Assembly: GCF_007097395.1 (NCBI RefSeq)
Contig: NZ_VKDC01000022.1
Coordinates: forward strand, 42,189 to 106,188
Length of the DNA stretch: 64,000 bases
Direction: 5' to 3'
Source of the DNA: Fulvivirga sp. M361
GTDB lineage: Bacteria; Bacteroidota; Bacteroidia; Cytophagales; Cyclobacteriaceae
Below the pieces are notes generated by a model. That model did not search any database and had not been told where the DNA came from. It was given only the letters and a program-made list of their open reading frames with translations. This document shows, one piece after another, positions 19,778 to 28,999 of the stretch. Within the stretch, counting starts at the first letter, position 1, and the number at the start of each line of letters is the position of its first letter. The translations under genes and the position numbers were made by a program.

Positions 19778-20187
19778 TGTATCAGCACGAAGTTAAAATA
19801 CGAGTAAGGTATGCCGATACAGACCAGATGGGATATGTCTATTATGGGAATTATGCTACCTACTATGAGGTGGCCCGTGTGGAGAGCCTGAGGTCCTTAG
19901 GACTTACTTATAAGCAACTGGAAGAAGGTGGGGTGATGATGCCCGTATTGGAGAATACATCCAAATTCATAGCCCCGGGGCGATATGATGAACTGTTAAC
20001 TGTCAGGGTCACTATCAAAGAAATGCCAGGAGTCCGTATTACTTTTCACTATGAAATATATGATGAATCCGATAAGCTGATACACGAAGGGCATACGTTA
20101 TTGGTGTTTGTAAAAATGGATACCGGACGCCCCTGCAGAATGCCGGAAAAGATGACCCAGCTTTTAGAACCCTTTTTTGAGAAATGA
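19777..20187 (+). CDS. Acyl-CoA thioesterase, hotdog fold (YbgC/4HBT type)
   Basis: A 136-residue 4-hydroxybenzoyl-CoA thioesterase-family protein. The family signature VRYADTDQMGYVYYGNYATYYEVARVE is near the N-terminus, with the catalytic Asp in the DTDQMG segment. It should hydrolyse acyl-CoA esters; YbgC members elsewhere associate with the Tol-Pal envelope system. It overlaps mltG by one base and the following YihY gene by four (ATGA), so translation is coupled and an envelope-linked role is plausible. Confidence 0.92.
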   Translation: MYQHEVKIRVRYADTDQMGYVYYGNYATYYEVARVESLRSLGLTYKQLEEGGVMMPVLENTSKFIAPGRYDELLTVRVTIKEMPGVRITFHYEIYDESDKLIHEGHTLLVFVKMDTGRPCRMPEKMTQLLEPFFEK

Positions 20188-21122
20188 AGAAGCGGATACA
20201 GAACTATATTCTCAAAACAGAGGTGTACAAGAGCCTTGTGGTAGTGTTGAAAAGCATAAAGTTTACCAGGTACGAAGGACTGAGCCTTTATGAGATCATA
20301 GGTGTATTTATAGAGAAGATCACCCGTGACTCCATTATTGAAAGAGCGGAGGCAGTAGCCTACAATTTCACCCTGGCTATATTCCCGGCTATTATTTTCC
20401 TTTTTACCCTTACGCCGTACATCCATGAATTTATTCCCGATGTAAGCCGAACCACCATCCTGGAATTTATAGGAGAGTTTATGCCGGAAAACATGTACGA
20501 GGTAACGAGTACTACTATTGAAGATATTGTAGGTAATCAACGCGGAGGACTCCTGACATTTGGCGCTGTTTTTTCCCTTTTTTTAGCCACTAACGGCATG
20601 CTCTCACTTATGAAAGCTTTCAATGCCTGTTACAAGACCATGGACAAACGGGGCTTTATAAAAACCAGGCTGGTGGCCACGGGGCTGACTTTTATGTTAG
20701 CGCTGGTCTTGATCCTGGCTATTATCCTGCTGGTGATCGGTAACTTTCTTATCGACTTCATTAACCAGATCGAATGGTTGGATATAGAGGATTTTCTTAT
20801 TTACCTTTTTTTGGTACTACGTTTTCTGGTCATTTTTATCGTTTTCTTTCTGGCCATATCCTTTATCTATTATTTCGGTCCGGCGGTACATTATAACTGG
20901 CGCTTTTTCTCCATAGGTTCGTTGATCTCTACGATCCTATGCCTGGCGGTTTCCTATGGTTTTTCTTACTATGTGGCCAATTTTGCCACCTACAATAAGC
21001 TTTATGGATCTATCGGGGTATTGATCGCACTCATGATCTGGCAATTCATCCTTACCATTGTACTTTTGGTAGGCTATGAAATTAATGCCAGTATTCACCA
21101 GGCCTACCGTATCAAAGCCTGA
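20184..21122 (+). CDS. YihY/BrkB-family inner membrane protein
   Basis: A 312-residue membrane protein with about six helices and the family motif [21 protein letters not shown] near the start of the membrane region, then [19 protein letters not shown] and [20 protein letters not shown]. The family was once called RNase BN by mistake; its function is unsettled, and transport or envelope roles are proposed. It is the last gene of the mltG operon and overlaps the thioesterase gene by four bases. Confidence 0.93.
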   Translation: MKKRIQNYILKTEVYKSLVVVLKSIKFTRYEGLSLYEIIGVFIEKITRDSIIERAEAVAYNFTLAIFPAIIFLFTLTPYIHEFIPDVSRTTILEFIGEFMPENMYEVTSTTIEDIVGNQRGGLLTFGAVFSLFLATNGMLSLMKAFNACYKTMDKRGFIKTRLVATGLTFMLALVLILAIILLVIGNFLIDFINQIEWLDIEDFLIYLFLVLRFLVIFIVFFLAISFIYYFGPAVHYNWRFFSIGSLISTILCLAVSYGFSYYVANFATYNKLYGSIGVLIALMIWQFILTIVLLVGYEINASIHQAYRIKA

Positions 21123-21203
21123 GATGACAGCAAAAAAATCAACATTGCACTTGCTGAAATTAAATTATACTTTAGATTTGCAGACCAATTAGTGATCTGA
21201 CCC

Positions 21204-21288
21204 AGAGGAGTGGCAGAGTGGTCGAATGCACTGGTCTTGAAAACCAGCGTACCGCGAGGTACCGGGGGTTCGAATCCCTCCTCCTCTG
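21204..21288 (+). tRNA. tRNA-Ser (anticodon UGA)
   Basis: The acceptor arm AGAGGAG (21204-21210) pairs with CTCCTCT (21281-21287), followed by discriminator G and no encoded CCA. The D arm is GCA...TGC. The anticodon stem-loop is CTGGT-CTTGAAA-ACCAG with TGA in the anticodon. A long variable arm (CGTACCGCGAGGTACCG), typical of class II tRNAs, precedes the T arm with TTCGAAT. It decodes UCA and related codons. Confidence 0.97.
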
Positions 21289-21304
21289 CTTGATTAAATT
21301 AAAG

Positions 21305-21337
21305 AGCCTGTAAACAATGATTTGCAGGCTTTTTTTA
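21305..21337 (+). terminator. Rho-independent terminator after tRNA-Ser
   Basis: AGCCTGTAAA and TTTGCAGGCT form a ten-base stem around a six-base loop, followed by seven T. It ends the tRNA transcript. Confidence 0.85.
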
Positions 21338-21347
21338 CTTTTGGGAG

Positions 21348-21546
21348 TTTCCAAAGTGGCACACATTCAAAGAATATAGGGAATCCGATCAACCTTATGA
21401 CTATTTCGTAGAGGCATGGGTGCTTCAATAAGAAAATTGATCTTTTCAATAAGCTCTATCTCTTCTTTTATCAGGCTGATTTTAAACCAGGTTGGCTACT
21501 TTTTGATCATAATAAATATTCGGAAAAAATTCAGGACCTGAAGTAA
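21348..21546 (+). pseudogene. Broken coding fragment downstream of tRNA-Ser
   Basis: Frame 21348-21431 reads protein-like (FPKWHTFKEYRESDQPYDYF, then VEAW) and stops. The frame one base over, from 21424 to the stop at 21544-21546, continues in the same style (FNKKIDLFNKLYLFF, then YQADFKPGWLLFDHNKYSEK). Joined by one frameshift they give about 65 residues with no start codon. I do not recognise the family. It looks like the 3' remnant of a decayed gene, possibly left by a rearrangement beside the tRNA. Confidence 0.35.
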
Positions 21547-21817
21547 TGGTCAGGTCTGTGCGAATTAAATAAAGCAATATGATTTAGGTTCCTATCCGAG
21601 TAAGTAAAGGCAGGGAGGCATAGTGCAAAATTGTTAAGGCAAACCACCCGGTGAAAATCCCTTATTGGGAAGTACATGGTAGATTGACTCATTAGTCCAG
21701 CATCACAAGCTTTTAATGACGGTCTTTAAGTGTTACAGTGCATATTTCCAAAGCTGGGAGTAGAGTATCATAAAACGGTAGTCTCAAAAGACTAATGAAA
21801 CAAGCCAATAACATTAA
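21547..21817. other. Intergenic stretch with no recognised gene
   Basis: This stretch lies between the broken fragment and the EcsC gene. A passage at about 21608-21670 (GGCAGGGAGGCATAGTGC ... GGTGAAAATCCC) loosely recalls riboswitch vocabulary but lacks conserved core boxes. I see no ORF, promoter or terminator that I can defend. Confidence 0.4.
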
Positions 21818-22579
21818 CTATTCCTTCAGCAACCTCACTTCTCTGAATCGCTCATCCCGCATCCGGTAGGCATTCATGGCCGTTTTTCCGAGTTTATTGG
21901 TGAGCTTGTGATTCACAAATGCTCCGGCTATGGCACCTACTCCGGGTAACAGCTGTAGAAGTTTGGCAAGATCGATATAGTCACGATATTCCAACTGAAA
22001 CGTACGCCAGTCGAAGGCATTGAGATCATCAGGCAATTGTTCTTTTTTTACCTCCCAGTTTTCCATTATTTTGAAGACCTCATTTCGGTGTTCCTGACTT
22101 GAGAAGGTCAACTGAAAGATATAGAGAATGTACACCCGCTCTTTGTAATCTTTCGTGTCATAACCATAACGAGAGGCTATCTCGAACAGCATTTTCATTT
22201 TCAAAGTCAGCCATAGCGGGAAGTCGGCAAGACTTAGTAAGAAACCGCCAAAACCGGTAGCGGCACCTTCCACCGCAGCAGAAGAGGAGTAAAAATTGAT
22301 ACGTTCTTTCACCTTGATCTCGGTTTCTTCGAGTGTCTTTATCTCCTTCCGATTGCGAGTGGTGAACTTTGATCCGAAAATCACCACACGAGTGATCTCT
22401 TTGATTGCTTTAGTAATTGCTTTGTGGATCTTCTCCGGAATGACACTATTGACTTTCCTCTGAACCTTTTTGGTGGTTCTGTTCCAGAAGTTAGGAGGCC
22501 TGCGCATGGCCGATTGCCATTGTTTCAGTTCCAGGGTGATGAGATCGTGATAGATCGAATTAGTATTTCTAGTGTGCAT
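21818..22579 (-). CDS. EcsC-family protein
   Basis: A 253-residue member of the EcsC family. Matching segments are AAVEGAATGFGGFLLSLADF, LKMKMLFEIASRYGYD and LLPGVGAIAGAFVNHKLTNKLG, which are amphipathic or Gly-rich hydrophobic stretches suggesting peripheral membrane contact. EcsC is named after the third gene of the B. subtilis ecs ABC-transporter operon, but its biochemical role is unknown. No transporter gene is adjacent. It lies in the scar zone between tRNA-Ser and the PUL, flanked on both sides by broken coding fragments. Confidence 0.85.
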   Translation of the reverse strand: MHTRNTNSIYHDLITLELKQWQSAMRRPPNFWNRTTKKVQRKVNSVIPEKIHKAITKAIKEITRVVIFGSKFTTRNRKEIKTLEETEIKVKERINFYSSSAAVEGAATGFGGFLLSLADFPLWLTLKMKMLFEIASRYGYDTKDYKERVYILYIFQLTFSSQEHRNEVFKIMENWEVKKEQLPDDLNAFDWRTFQLEYRDYIDLAKLLQLLPGVGAIAGAFVNHKLTNKLGKTAMNAYRMRDERFREVRLLKE

Positions 22580-22620
22580 TCACAACCTTATACGGCTTTT
22601 CTCCTTTCAGGATTTCTTAG

Positions 22621-22854
22621 CCTGACTTCCTTTTAGTTACCTCACAAAAAGTTGGAAAAACGGTTGGTGCTTTTTACAGAACAATTGATACTGAAACCGG
22701 ATCTGTCTCTGTTCCAAAGCTTTTGGTTGGAGGAAGGTACATTACAAATCAGAATTTTACGGTTGCTCCAAACAGCAAGAATATTGTTTTGATGACGACT
22801 AATCGATTAATGCTGGTTTCAAAGTATATTCTTAGATCTGTAATTCTTAACTAG
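22621..22854 (+). pseudogene. C-terminal gene remnant without a start
   Basis: The frame is open from just after a stop at 22618 to a stop at 22852-22854 and reads like folded protein: VGKTVGAFYRTIDTETGSVS, VPKLLVGGRYITNQNFTVAP, NSKNIVLMTTNRLMLVSKYI. It has no upstream start codon of the usual kind and begins abruptly next to the EcsC start. The family is not recognised; the alternating polar and hydrophobic pattern suggests beta-strands. Probably the tail of a gene cut by a rearrangement. Confidence 0.4.
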
Positions 22855-22929
22855 AGTCAGGTAAACAATCCCGTCAACTGACCTGTTTCGAAAGCGTACA
22901 TCATACACACCTATGCAATCCCGGTGAAT

Positions 22930-24399
22930 TTATTTCCATTGAAGCGTTTGCATGGCATGTGCAGGTATTTTGACAGTGGTTTGATGACCTTCGATGAATA
23001 GATTGTAGCTGATGTTTTCAGCGCTCTGGTTCATCACCACCACTATCAGGCTGTTATCCATGTTTAAGAAGGAGGTGGTAAGCAAGTGGCTTCTGCTACT
23101 GACCGCACTTATCCTTTTCGCTCCTGGCCGGATAAACCGGGAGAAATGACCAATATAGTAATAGGCGGGAGTGTATATCAATTCTCCTTTCTCTGTATCA
23201 GCGTGAACAGGTGCGAAGCAAAAATTACCAACGTGATTAGGACCACCATTATGATCTAGTAATATGTTCCAGTCTGTCCATCCGACGGTTCCTTTGTTAA
23301 AGTCATTGATCATAGATCGCCCATACCTTTCTGCATTTGGCCAGTACTGGTATTTCTCAGGATCAAACTTTTCATTGCAACCTTCTGTGAACAGCAGTTT
23401 CTTGTCAGGATAGGCTTCTTGTACGTGCCCGAGGTTATCAAACATGGGTTCTCCTCCGGCCCAGGTCTCATACCAGTGAAAACCGGTCCCCCAGGCATAT
23501 TTAGCCGCCTCTGGGTCGTCAAAAATAGTGTTGGCCCTGTTGTTGATCAGGTCCCGGTTGTGATCCCAGACTACAATCTTTTTATCTCCAAGCCCCTCCT
23601 GCTCCATGATGGGGCCAAGGTGGTTTTTCAGGAAGTCACGTTCCTCCTCAGCCGTAAAAATGCAGGATTCCCACCGTTGTGTGGCCATAGGCTCGTTTTG
23701 GATGCTTATCCCCCAAATAGGCATACCTTGATTTTCGTACGCTTTGATAAATTTAGTATAATACCTGGCCCATGAGTCGTAGTACTCAGGAAGTAACTTT
23801 CCGCCTCGCAGCATATTGTTATTGTCCTTCATAAAGGCAGGCGGGCTCCACGGGCTGGCGTATAGCAATAATTCTCCACCCGCTGCAGCAATGGCCCTTT
23901 GGATCATGGGGATTCTATATTCCAGGTCATGGCTTATATCAAAAGAGTTTAATGCCTTATCCTTGTCGCTCACATAAGTATAACTTTTGGTACTGAAATC
24001 GCAGCTATGGATGGTCGTTCGGGTTAGCGAGTAACCGATCCCTTCTTTCTCACTGTAATAGGCATTGAGCAATTCTTCTTGTTTGTCATCCGGAAGCCGG
24101 GCAAAAACCTCAGCTGAAGCATCAGTAATGGCGCCTCCTATTCCAATAAACTCCTGGAACGTTTTGTTTGGATTAACGAAAATAGACACTTCGGATTCGA
24201 GAGGCTGTCTGGCAGGTTTAAATTCCAGGTTCCCGGTGTTTTGTAGCCTGAGATCAGTTTGATTCGCTGTGGTGAATATAGTCAATTCCTTTTCACGGGC
24301 AGAAAATGAGACTTCCGTCGATGGTGGGGGAGTCTCATTTTCGTTGGTACATTGAAAGAAACTAATCGTGATGATCAAAAATATTTTGAGATAGTTCAT
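22930..24399 (-). CDS. Glycoside hydrolase family 30 lipoprotein (first copy)
   Basis: A 489-residue retaining beta-glycosidase of family GH30, probably on the cell surface. The lipoprotein signal ends at Cys17 (FFQCTNENE) and the next residues are acidic. The catalytic acid/base is E236 in ISIQNEPM and the nucleophile E339 in LLFTEGCNE. Other family marks are GIGGAITDASAEVF, ASPWSPPAFMK and the C-terminal beta domain ending HAMQTLQWK. GH30 enzymes cut beta-1,6-glucans, glucosylceramide or xylans depending on subfamily; the subfamily cannot be fixed here. It is the last gene of the PUL, 8 bp after the SusE-like gene. Its spacing from the second GH30 gene suggests complementary activities on one glycan. 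Confidence 0.93.
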   Translation of the reverse strand: MNYLKIFLIITISFFQCTNENETPPPSTEVSFSAREKELTIFTTANQTDLRLQNTGNLEFKPARQPLESEVSIFVNPNKTFQEFIGIGGAITDASAEVFARLPDDKQEELLNAYYSEKEGIGYSLTRTTIHSCDFSTKSYTYVSDKDKALNSFDISHDLEYRIPMIQRAIAAAGGELLLYASPWSPPAFMKDNNNMLRGGKLLPEYYDSWARYYTKFIKAYENQGMPIWGISIQNEPMATQRWESCIFTAEEERDFLKNHLGPIMEQEGLGDKKIVVWDHNRDLINNRANTIFDDPEAAKYAWGTGFHWYETWAGGEPMFDNLGHVQEAYPDKKLLFTEGCNEKFDPEKYQYWPNAERYGRSMINDFNKGTVGWTDWNILLDHNGGPNHVGNFCFAPVHADTEKGELIYTPAYYYIGHFSRFIRPGAKRISAVSSRSHLLTTSFLNMDNSLIVVVMNQSAENISYNLFIEGHQTTVKIPAHAMQTLQWK

Positions 24400-24407
24400 T
24401 GTTCAAA

Positions 24408-26129
24408 TTACTGTTTTACAAAACTGTAAGTCCCGGTCATAAAATCGGTGGATAATGTGATATTCACTTTGTAGGTACCATCTTCGTTGACATTCATGAA
24501 GTTGCTACCACCACCGGTAACCATAGTGCCTGTCAACTCTGTCGGGTTTTCTGAACCAAAATCATAATCCCAGGGAGATATGAACTTCGAATTATAACTG
24601 GCGGTCAGGGGTTCTGTTATCTCCCAGGTATAATTTCCCTGATAGGTCATTCTTAACTCACTTCTTGTATCCCAATCATTCCAATGAAAGAGTTTGAAGT
24701 TATAATAGTCCCAGGTTAGCGTGGCTGTGCTAAAGTCGAAGGAAAGTCGGTATGCCTGGTTTTCGTCAATGCCGATGGGTAAGCCTGATGTACTTATGCC
24801 TGCGGTTCCGATTACCCTGTCATTTTCTGAATCCGGCTGGCCGAGAGAACCAAGGATGGAAAATGTGTTTCCTGAGCCATCTTGTGCTTCGTTGAGCGTA
24901 TAATTTACCTCGGGTTTCATATCCAGGAAACCATAAGAAAAAATATCCCCATCTTTCTGTAGTTCAGTGACAAGAGTGCCGTCGGCAAAGAGATATAGCG
25001 CTGAAGGTGTTTCTGTTGGCGCCGAATTATCTTCACTAATAATATAGGTAGGAGTGGGGGCTGAAAGGTCTAATGTTATATGCCACCTTCCCAGTTCAGC
25101 TACGGGGACATCTTCAAGACCATAGCCATTGTCATTACCAAACGACTCCGATATCAATTCATTCGTACTGCCCTGAATACGTTTGAGCACTACATCCCAA
25201 TCGCCATTTGCGCGGAAAATAAAACGTTTGTCAGCCTCTCCCGGCTCTGCATCTACCAGGGTCACTGAAGAACTCCATACACTATTTCCCTGGTACTGCA
25301 ATGGAACGTCACCACCCCAGCCTCCATCGATCACATTTCCTACTATACTCCACTTGTCAATTTTAAGGAATTCATACGTTGAGTTGTTAAAATCTGCTCT
25401 GATACGATATTCCCCCGTTTCAGGGGCAGCAATTGGATTGCCGGCGTTTAACAACTCTCCACTATTTCCTCCAAAGAAACGTGCTCCCGCATCCTGTTCG
25501 GTATAAAAGTTAAAACTCTCTCCTGACTCCAGTGAGGTATGTATTTCAAAAATGTTTGTTCTTGCTCCATCTGCCCCGCGTAATTCAATCATGGGGATGG
25601 CACTTGAAGGGGCATCACCGACTTCTGTAGCAGAACCTGAAATGAATAAGGCATCAGGTACTGTTTCGGTTTCGAAACGGGTAACTGTAAGAGATTGACT
25701 TGCTATTTCGGATTTGCTGAGTGCGTTGGCCTTTACAGCCCACTTCAAATGGATGGACTCACTTACCTGCAGTCCCAGGTCTGCCAAAAGCTGGTCCATG
25801 GTCAGGTGAGTGATACCGGCCTGAAGTCCGGTTCCTTCACTGTCAGATGCCTGGGACAGTAATGGGGCACTAAAATCACCTTCTGTCCGGTCCAGTATCA
25901 ACTTATACGTTATTAAATAATCCTGGTCATTGCTGGCGGCATCCCAGCGGAAATTAATGAGTTCAGAGGGATTTTCGTCGTCCAGCACTACCGAGAAATT
26001 GTCAGCAGGTGCTGTAATGCTGGCGCCCTGGAGTTCCCAGTTTCCAGTAGCAGTCACATTCTCTTCTTCTTCACAAGAAAATGTTAGAAGTATCAAGAGA
26101 ATTGAAAAGAGTTTATCAAAATTCTTCAT
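24408..26129 (-). CDS. SusE/SusF-like surface glycan-binding lipoprotein
   Basis: A 573-residue outer-surface protein. The lipoprotein signal ends LTFSCEEEENV, an acidic run that marks surface export in Bacteroidota. Residues about 30-150 match the SusE N-terminal domain (ASITAPADNFSVVLDDENP, INFRWDAASNDQDYLITYKL). About four carbohydrate-binding-like beta modules follow, with repeated patterns such as FNNSTYEFLKIDKWSIVG, FDFSTATLTWDYYNFKLF and LSTDFMTGTYSFVK. Its role would be to hold glycan near SusCD. It is placed between the two GH30 genes, 33 bp after one and 8 bp before the other. Confidence 0.9.
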   Translation of the reverse strand: MKNFDKLFSILLILLTFSCEEEENVTATGNWELQGASITAPADNFSVVLDDENPSELINFRWDAASNDQDYLITYKLILDRTEGDFSAPLLSQASDSEGTGLQAGITHLTMDQLLADLGLQVSESIHLKWAVKANALSKSEIASQSLTVTRFETETVPDALFISGSATEVGDAPSSAIPMIELRGADGARTNIFEIHTSLESGESFNFYTEQDAGARFFGGNSGELLNAGNPIAAPETGEYRIRADFNNSTYEFLKIDKWSIVGNVIDGGWGGDVPLQYQGNSVWSSSVTLVDAEPGEADKRFIFRANGDWDVVLKRIQGSTNELISESFGNDNGYGLEDVPVAELGRWHITLDLSAPTPTYIISEDNSAPTETPSALYLFADGTLVTELQKDGDIFSYGFLDMKPEVNYTLNEAQDGSGNTFSILGSLGQPDSENDRVIGTAGISTSGLPIGIDENQAYRLSFDFSTATLTWDYYNFKLFHWNDWDTRSELRMTYQGNYTWEITEPLTASYNSKFISPWDYDFGSENPTELTGTMVTGGGSNFMNVNEDGTYKVNITLSTDFMTGTYSFVKQ

Positions 26130-26162
26130 GTTCTTAATTATCTATTAGCTTATTATCTTTTT

Positions 26163-27608
26163 TCATAGGGTGGTATCCCACCTCAAGGTGACCAGTGAAT
26201 TTGCCGGTAGAGTATATCCAAAACTTCCGGAACCTATGTTTACCTGTATCTGCTTATCGTCCGCATTAGAAGTGTTGAGTAATACCAGGACCTTGGAGCC
26301 GTCTGAGTTTTCAAAAGCAATATTTTCGAATTGCCCTTTGAAATCGGCTGTTTTTAATCGCATTGCACCTGGCTTTACGAATCGCGAAAAATGGCCTAAC
26401 AGATAGTATTCCGGGTTTTTAACAATGTTTTTGGTACTGGTTATTGTAATAACCCCTCTGCAGGTTTGGCAGCCATTATTTTTCGGGCCGTTATTTTCAT
26501 CCAGGGCCAGATTCCATAGAAGGATTGATTTAGCTCCTCGCCGTAGCATCGGAGCAAATACATTTTCCATAAACCAGACGATTTCACCTTTAAAAGAGGT
26601 TTGTTCCCCGATAATGCCGGATTGTTCAGTAAAATGGATTTCCGCATCGGGAAATTGAGTAAGGAGCAGATCAATATCGGAAGCCGCTCCCCCGTACGCA
26701 TGATATGCTACACCCTTGGCATATATACCTGCCTTAGTATCCTGAAGTACAGTTATGGGATAGTCGGGATCTTCTTCCACATAGAAATTATGATCGTAAG
26801 CTATAATATCAGTGGATAAGTTGGCGGCCTCAAGCTTTGGCCCCAGATGGTTCCCGATGAAATCAGCCTGCTCTAAAGCGCTCATTTTCATCCCGGGATA
26901 GGTCTTTGGCTCATGAAGGGGTTCATTTTGTACGGTGATAGCTCCCACCGGTATTCCTTCTGCTGCATAAGCTTGAAGGTATTTGATAAAGTAATCGGCA
27001 TAAACGCCGTAGTAGGCTTTGAGCAGGCTACCCCCAATGTATGATTTGCTGGACTTCATCCACGGCGGGGGAGTCCATGGGGAAGCCATTATAGAAACCT
27101 CGCTATTTGCAGCCAAAATGGCCTGAGCCACGGGAATCATCGGATTATCACTTGCCTTATCCTCTGCTATAGAGAATTGAGACAAGCTCAGGTCTTCTGC
27201 CTCATTAATATCATTATACGAATAGCTTCCGTTTTTATTAAAGTCAGAGGCCCCCATTGTTAGCCTTAGGTAACTTAAACTAATACCCTCTTCACTGAAC
27301 AGGTCTTTGATGGCTGCTTCATTGTTATGCATCAGGTAAGCAGAAGAACCTGTCAATGCAGCGCCAAAGCCGTCAATGGCAGGGCCTTGTTCTGTTTCGG
27401 ATATTTCTACCAGTGTACCTGACAAAGCCTCTTTGGAAAAGTTGAGTTTTGTAGGCAGTTGCCTGAGAAGTGAAGAGCCATCTAGTGAAGTAATATGTAC
27501 TTCCACCTCTCCATCGGTAGCTTTTTTGGTTCCTGCCTCTTCGTTATCCTCACAGCCCGACATAGAAGTGAGTGATAGTATTAGCCCTATTATGTATTCC
27601 ATTTTCAT
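26163..27608 (-). CDS. Glycoside hydrolase family 30 lipoprotein (second copy)
   Basis: A 481-residue GH30 enzyme, clearly diverged from the one at 22930. The lipobox is MSGCEDNEE (Cys19) with acidic residues after it, so surface display is expected. The acid/base is E229 (TVQNEPLHEP) and the nucleophile E328 (HFTEQSG). The substrate-side elements AIDGFGAALTGSSAYLM and MASPWTPPPWMKSS are intact. The FTEQSG nucleophile loop differs from FTEGCNE in the other copy, which supports different subsites or specificities. It sits between susD and the SusE-like gene, 13 bp after susD. Confidence 0.93.
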   Translation of the reverse strand: MKMEYIIGLILSLTSMSGCEDNEEAGTKKATDGEVEVHITSLDGSSLLRQLPTKLNFSKEALSGTLVEISETEQGPAIDGFGAALTGSSAYLMHNNEAAIKDLFSEEGISLSYLRLTMGASDFNKNGSYSYNDINEAEDLSLSQFSIAEDKASDNPMIPVAQAILAANSEVSIMASPWTPPPWMKSSKSYIGGSLLKAYYGVYADYFIKYLQAYAAEGIPVGAITVQNEPLHEPKTYPGMKMSALEQADFIGNHLGPKLEAANLSTDIIAYDHNFYVEEDPDYPITVLQDTKAGIYAKGVAYHAYGGAASDIDLLLTQFPDAEIHFTEQSGIIGEQTSFKGEIVWFMENVFAPMLRRGAKSILLWNLALDENNGPKNNGCQTCRGVITITSTKNIVKNPEYYLLGHFSRFVKPGAMRLKTADFKGQFENIAFENSDGSKVLVLLNTSNADDKQIQVNIGSGSFGYTLPANSLVTLRWDTTL

Positions 27609-27621
27609 ATTTCTAAATGCG

Positions 27622-28989
27622 CTAGTTATCTAAATTGCTGTTCCTGTCTATTTCTTCCTGTGGAATTGAAAATTCCATTTGGTTTTCCGTGATGGTGATC
27701 CCCTTTGCCGCCAGAATAGCGTCTCTGGTAAACTGAAAACCTTTTCGCTTCAAATCAAACCAGCGATGGCCTTCATACATGAGTTCTACTCTTCGTTCCT
27801 GTAAAATGGCAGTATCCACTGCTTCTTTGGATTGATCTCCTGTATACGGAGTTAAGCCCGCACGATGGCGTATTTGATCCAATAGAATAATGGCTTCCGT
27901 TGTCCGGTCCTCTTGATTGAGCGCTTCTGCCCGCATGAGTAGCACATCAGCATAGCGCATAATGATATTATGATCTGCTGAGGCAAAGGCGTCCCCGTTT
28001 CTCCATTTGAAAAGGTAAGGAGTGCCACTTCGTTCCACAAAAGCGGTGGAAGCCCTTACATCTCCTGCTTCGAATTGAGCAAGGCTATTCGGCGTAGGTG
28101 TATGGAACTTTATAAATTCGAAGGAAGCCTCAGGAGTAGGTAATACCAATTCCGGGAACGGATTACCCTCAGCCGCTCCGATATATTGTACACTCAGTAT
28201 CACTTCTGCATTGTTCTTATGTTCCTGGTCGAATAAATGGTCGTAGGTGGTCAGCAGTTCATAGCCTCTTCCCATTACGGCTTCTGTCCAGGTAATTACA
28301 TCTGTGTAATTTGATTGTGTTAATGCCACTTTGGCTAAAAAGGCTTCAGCGGCACCTTTTGATAGTCGGCCACCGGCCGGTGCCTGGGTGGGGAGTAGTT
28401 CCCGGGCCAGTTCAAAATCATTGATTATTTGGGTATAAACTTCTGCTGCATCCGCTTTACTTACTTTTATGTTATCCGGGTCGAGTGATGTGGTTTCCGT
28501 AAGTACCAGCGGAACATTACCCCAAAGTCTGACGAGATTAAAATAGTGAAAGGCCCTCAAAAAGTAAGCTTCCCCCATAATTTGTTCTTTTTTAGCCTCT
28601 TCAAATAGATCGTCCTCCATTCCGTTTACGCGATTGAGCACGGTGTTGGTCCGTCCTATGGCAAAGTATAGCTGCCTCCAGCTTCGGGTAATATTGGCAT
28701 TGGTAGGGTTTTCAGTGAAGTTGTCAATAGCGAAATTATTTGGGTTGTCACCGCCTGCAAAACAGTTGTCAGAACGTACCTCGCCGTAGGTGTAAAGATC
28801 AAATCCAAAGTAAGAGTCCGGTTGTAGGGCATCATAACACCCAATAATACCAGCCTCGGCATCTTCTTGTGTCTGCCAGTAGTTGGCTGAAGATATTTCT
28901 GTGACAGGTGAAAGGTCCAAAAAATCATTGCATGAAACCAAAAGGCCCCCTACGATGATATAATAAATCTTGCTGGATATATTTTTCAT
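27622..28989 (-). CDS. SusD/RagB-family glycan-binding lipoprotein
   Basis: A 455-residue SusD-type lid protein for the adjacent SusC channel. The lipoprotein signal ends GLLVSCNDFLDLSPVTEIS, the standard SusD start. It has the RagB N-terminal helical region (EAYFLRAFHYFNLVRLWGNV) and the C-terminal SusD segment (MRYADVLLMRAEALNQ, ERRVELMYEGHRWFDLKRKG), ending in IPQEEIDRNSNLDN. Partner and order (susC then susD, 10 bp apart) are canonical. It should bind the oligosaccharides released by the GH30 enzymes. Confidence 0.97.
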   Translation of the reverse strand: MKNISSKIYYIIVGGLLVSCNDFLDLSPVTEISSANYWQTQEDAEAGIIGCYDALQPDSYFGFDLYTYGEVRSDNCFAGGDNPNNFAIDNFTENPTNANITRSWRQLYFAIGRTNTVLNRVNGMEDDLFEEAKKEQIMGEAYFLRAFHYFNLVRLWGNVPLVLTETTSLDPDNIKVSKADAAEVYTQIINDFELARELLPTQAPAGGRLSKGAAEAFLAKVALTQSNYTDVITWTEAVMGRGYELLTTYDHLFDQEHKNNAEVILSVQYIGAAEGNPFPELVLPTPEASFEFIKFHTPTPNSLAQFEAGDVRASTAFVERSGTPYLFKWRNGDAFASADHNIIMRYADVLLMRAEALNQEDRTTEAIILLDQIRHRAGLTPYTGDQSKEAVDTAILQERRVELMYEGHRWFDLKRKGFQFTRDAILAAKGITITENQMEFSIPQEEIDRNSNLDN

Positions 28990-28999
28990 GAGAAATCGT

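Noticed and set aside
21172..21366. Minus-strand open frame over tRNA-Ser ([16 protein letters not shown])
   Set aside because: This is the antisense reading of the tRNA gene, a common spurious prediction. It has no signal or family features beyond that.
21600..21690. Riboswitch-like words (GGTGAAAATCCC) after tRNA-Ser
   Set aside because: The conserved core of the cobalamin class is missing and no regulated gene starts nearby on this strand.
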